From: an uncultured Porphyromonadaceae bacterium
GTDB taxonomy: Bacteria > Bacteroidota > Bacteroidia > Bacteroidales > Muribaculaceae
DNA length: 8,115 nt
Assembly (NCBI GenBank): GCA_947176285.1
Contig: CAMWQF010000119.1
Coordinates: 1-8,115 of the forward strand
Direction of reading: 5' to 3'
A program made the position numbers and the translations under genes. The number at the start of each line of letters is the position of its first letter. Within the stretch, counting starts at the first letter, position 1. Of this stretch, positions 7,433 to 8,115 are shown one piece after another. The notes beneath the pieces were generated by a model. The model worked only from the letters and a program-made list of their open reading frames with translations. It did not search any database and was not told where the DNA came from.

Positions 7433-7972
7433 GTGGCAGGAAATGCAGCGTTCGTGACTCGCATACGTGCCGTCATCCTTCGCGATACAGGGGCAGCGAT
7501 ATCACCGTTTAATGCTTTCATACTTCTTCAGGGTGTAGAGACTCTGTCGCTTCGAGTGGAGCGTCATGTGGCGAATGCTCTTAAGGTGGTGGAATTTCTT
7601 GCCAACCATCCTAAAGTGGCAAAAGTGAACCATCCGTCGCTTCCTGACCATAAGGATCATGACCTTTATAAGAAACTCTATCCCAATGGGGCTGGCTCCA
7701 TCTTTACTTTCGAGATCAAGGGAGATCAGAAAGATGCATGGAAGTTTATTGATTCGCTCAAGATCTTCTCACTTCTTGCTAATGTAGCTGATGTGAAATC
7801 ACTTGCTATTCATCCTTATACGACGACTCACTCACAGCTTGAGCCGGAAGAACTTGAGCGCCAGCGCATCACTCCTACCACAGTGCGTCTAAGCATAGGC
7901 ACCGAGCATATTGACGATATCATAGCGGATCTTACTCAGGCACTGGATTCTCAGAAGGATAACGGATATTGA
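7430..7972 (+). pseudogene. metY: O-acetylhomoserine sulfhydrylase (MetY), C-terminal fragment
   Basis: About 180 residues match the C-terminal part of the PLP-dependent Cys/Met-metabolism enzymes. MetY makes homocysteine from O-acetylhomoserine and sulfide in the cytoplasm. Recognisable stretches are LRDTGAAISPFNAFILLQG, ETLSLRVERHVANA, IFSLLANVADVKSLAIHP and TVRLSIGTEHIDDIIADL; the arginine in the last normally binds the substrate carboxylate. Full-length proteins have about 420-430 residues, so more than half is missing, including the part carrying the PLP-binding lysine; it cannot be a working enzyme. The frame can be extended back to an ATG at 7385, but those 15 codons are antisense to the Lrp remnant and not MetY-like. 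The stop is TGA at 7970-7972. The fragment has no frameshift or internal stop, so the loss looks recent or artefactual. MetY rather than MetB or MetC is favoured by the VADVKSLAIHP and THSQL stretches. Confidence 0.87.
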
Positions 7973-8115
7973 TGGCATTTTCGAAGATATCTATACCAAA
8001 GAATCCTTTGCAGTAGACTAAATCGAATTCTGTGTCAGTTGGCATAGTATGGATATAGCCATCGACTGCCGTTATTTTTCTGTGCTCTTCCGGGAGATCC
8101 AAGATATTGACATAG
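7932..8115 (-). CDS. Unrecognised protein, C-terminal end only (runs off the window)
   Basis: An open frame enters from the right edge with its first full codon at 8114 and continues for 60 codons to TAA at 7934-7932. The other two minus-strand frames close early, and the plus strand meets a stop soon after metY. The peptide has a normal composition (LDLPEEHRKITAVDGYIHTM, then FDLVYCKGFFGIDIFENAIN), which supports real coding. It converges on metY and overlaps its last 41 bases, an unusual but tolerated tail-to-tail arrangement. The C-terminus, from about NIRYPSENPVPE, lies inside the overlap. I do not recognise the family, and no catalytic motif is visible in this fragment. It could be a short ORF by chance, but the length of the open frame outside metY argues against that. 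Confidence 0.6.
   Translation of the reverse strand, partial: YVNILDLPEEHRKITAVDGYIHTMPTDTEFDLVYCKGFFGIDIFENAINIRYPSENPVPE

Noticed and set aside
7385..7521. Reading the two ATG-initiated ORFs here as intact new genes
   Set aside because: Their N-terminal parts are only the antisense of the partner remnant, while the rest are clear fragments of known families. Truncation is the simpler reading.

Overview
The window looks like chromosomal DNA of a Bacteroidales bacterium, plausibly a gut or host-associated lineage. Four things suggest this. Both complete genes encode secreted, multi-domain proteins that end in C-terminal domains resembling type IX secretion sorting tails. The one clear promoter has the Bacteroidetes form (TTTG, 20 nt, TATCTTTG). 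No Shine-Dalgarno sequence precedes either complete gene. The Lrp-type and MetY-type remnants also resemble Bacteroidales proteins. Genus cannot be decided from this sequence alone.

Layout: bases 50-7019 hold a two-gene minus-strand operon. Reading in the direction of transcription, a promoter at 7070-7101 drives an 804-residue secreted protein (lamin-tail domain, chitobiase-like module, CotH kinase-like domain, sorting tail). After a gap of 4 or 28 bases, depending on the start chosen, comes a secreted family GH2 beta-galactosidase of about 1,508 residues. It carries an extra chitobiase-like module, an F5/8-type C (CBM32-like) domain, an unassigned module that may be a beta-trefoil, and a sorting tail. 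A short hairpin lies just past its stop at the left edge. The operon looks like one surface or extracellular glycan-processing unit: the GH2 enzyme trims terminal galactosides, while the CotH-like partner has an unknown role. No SusC/SusD pair is visible here.

Bases 7108-7972 contain the main anomaly. The C-terminal effector domain of an Lrp/AsnC regulator (minus strand) is joined head-to-head to the C-terminal part of an O-acetylhomoserine sulfhydrylase, MetY (plus strand). Both genes lack their 5' ends, and there is no space between them for a promoter. The Lrp remnant has lost its DNA-binding helix-turn-helix, and the MetY remnant has lost the part that carries the PLP-binding lysine. One deletion of roughly a kilobase across a divergent lrp-metY pair would explain both losses. 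An assembly mis-join would look the same.

At the right edge (7932-8115, minus) is the 3' end of an unrecognised gene. It converges on metY and overlaps its last 41 bases. The only non-coding stretches are short: 1-49, 4577-4604, and 7020-7107, which holds the promoter. No tRNA, rRNA, CRISPR array or insertion sequence was seen.
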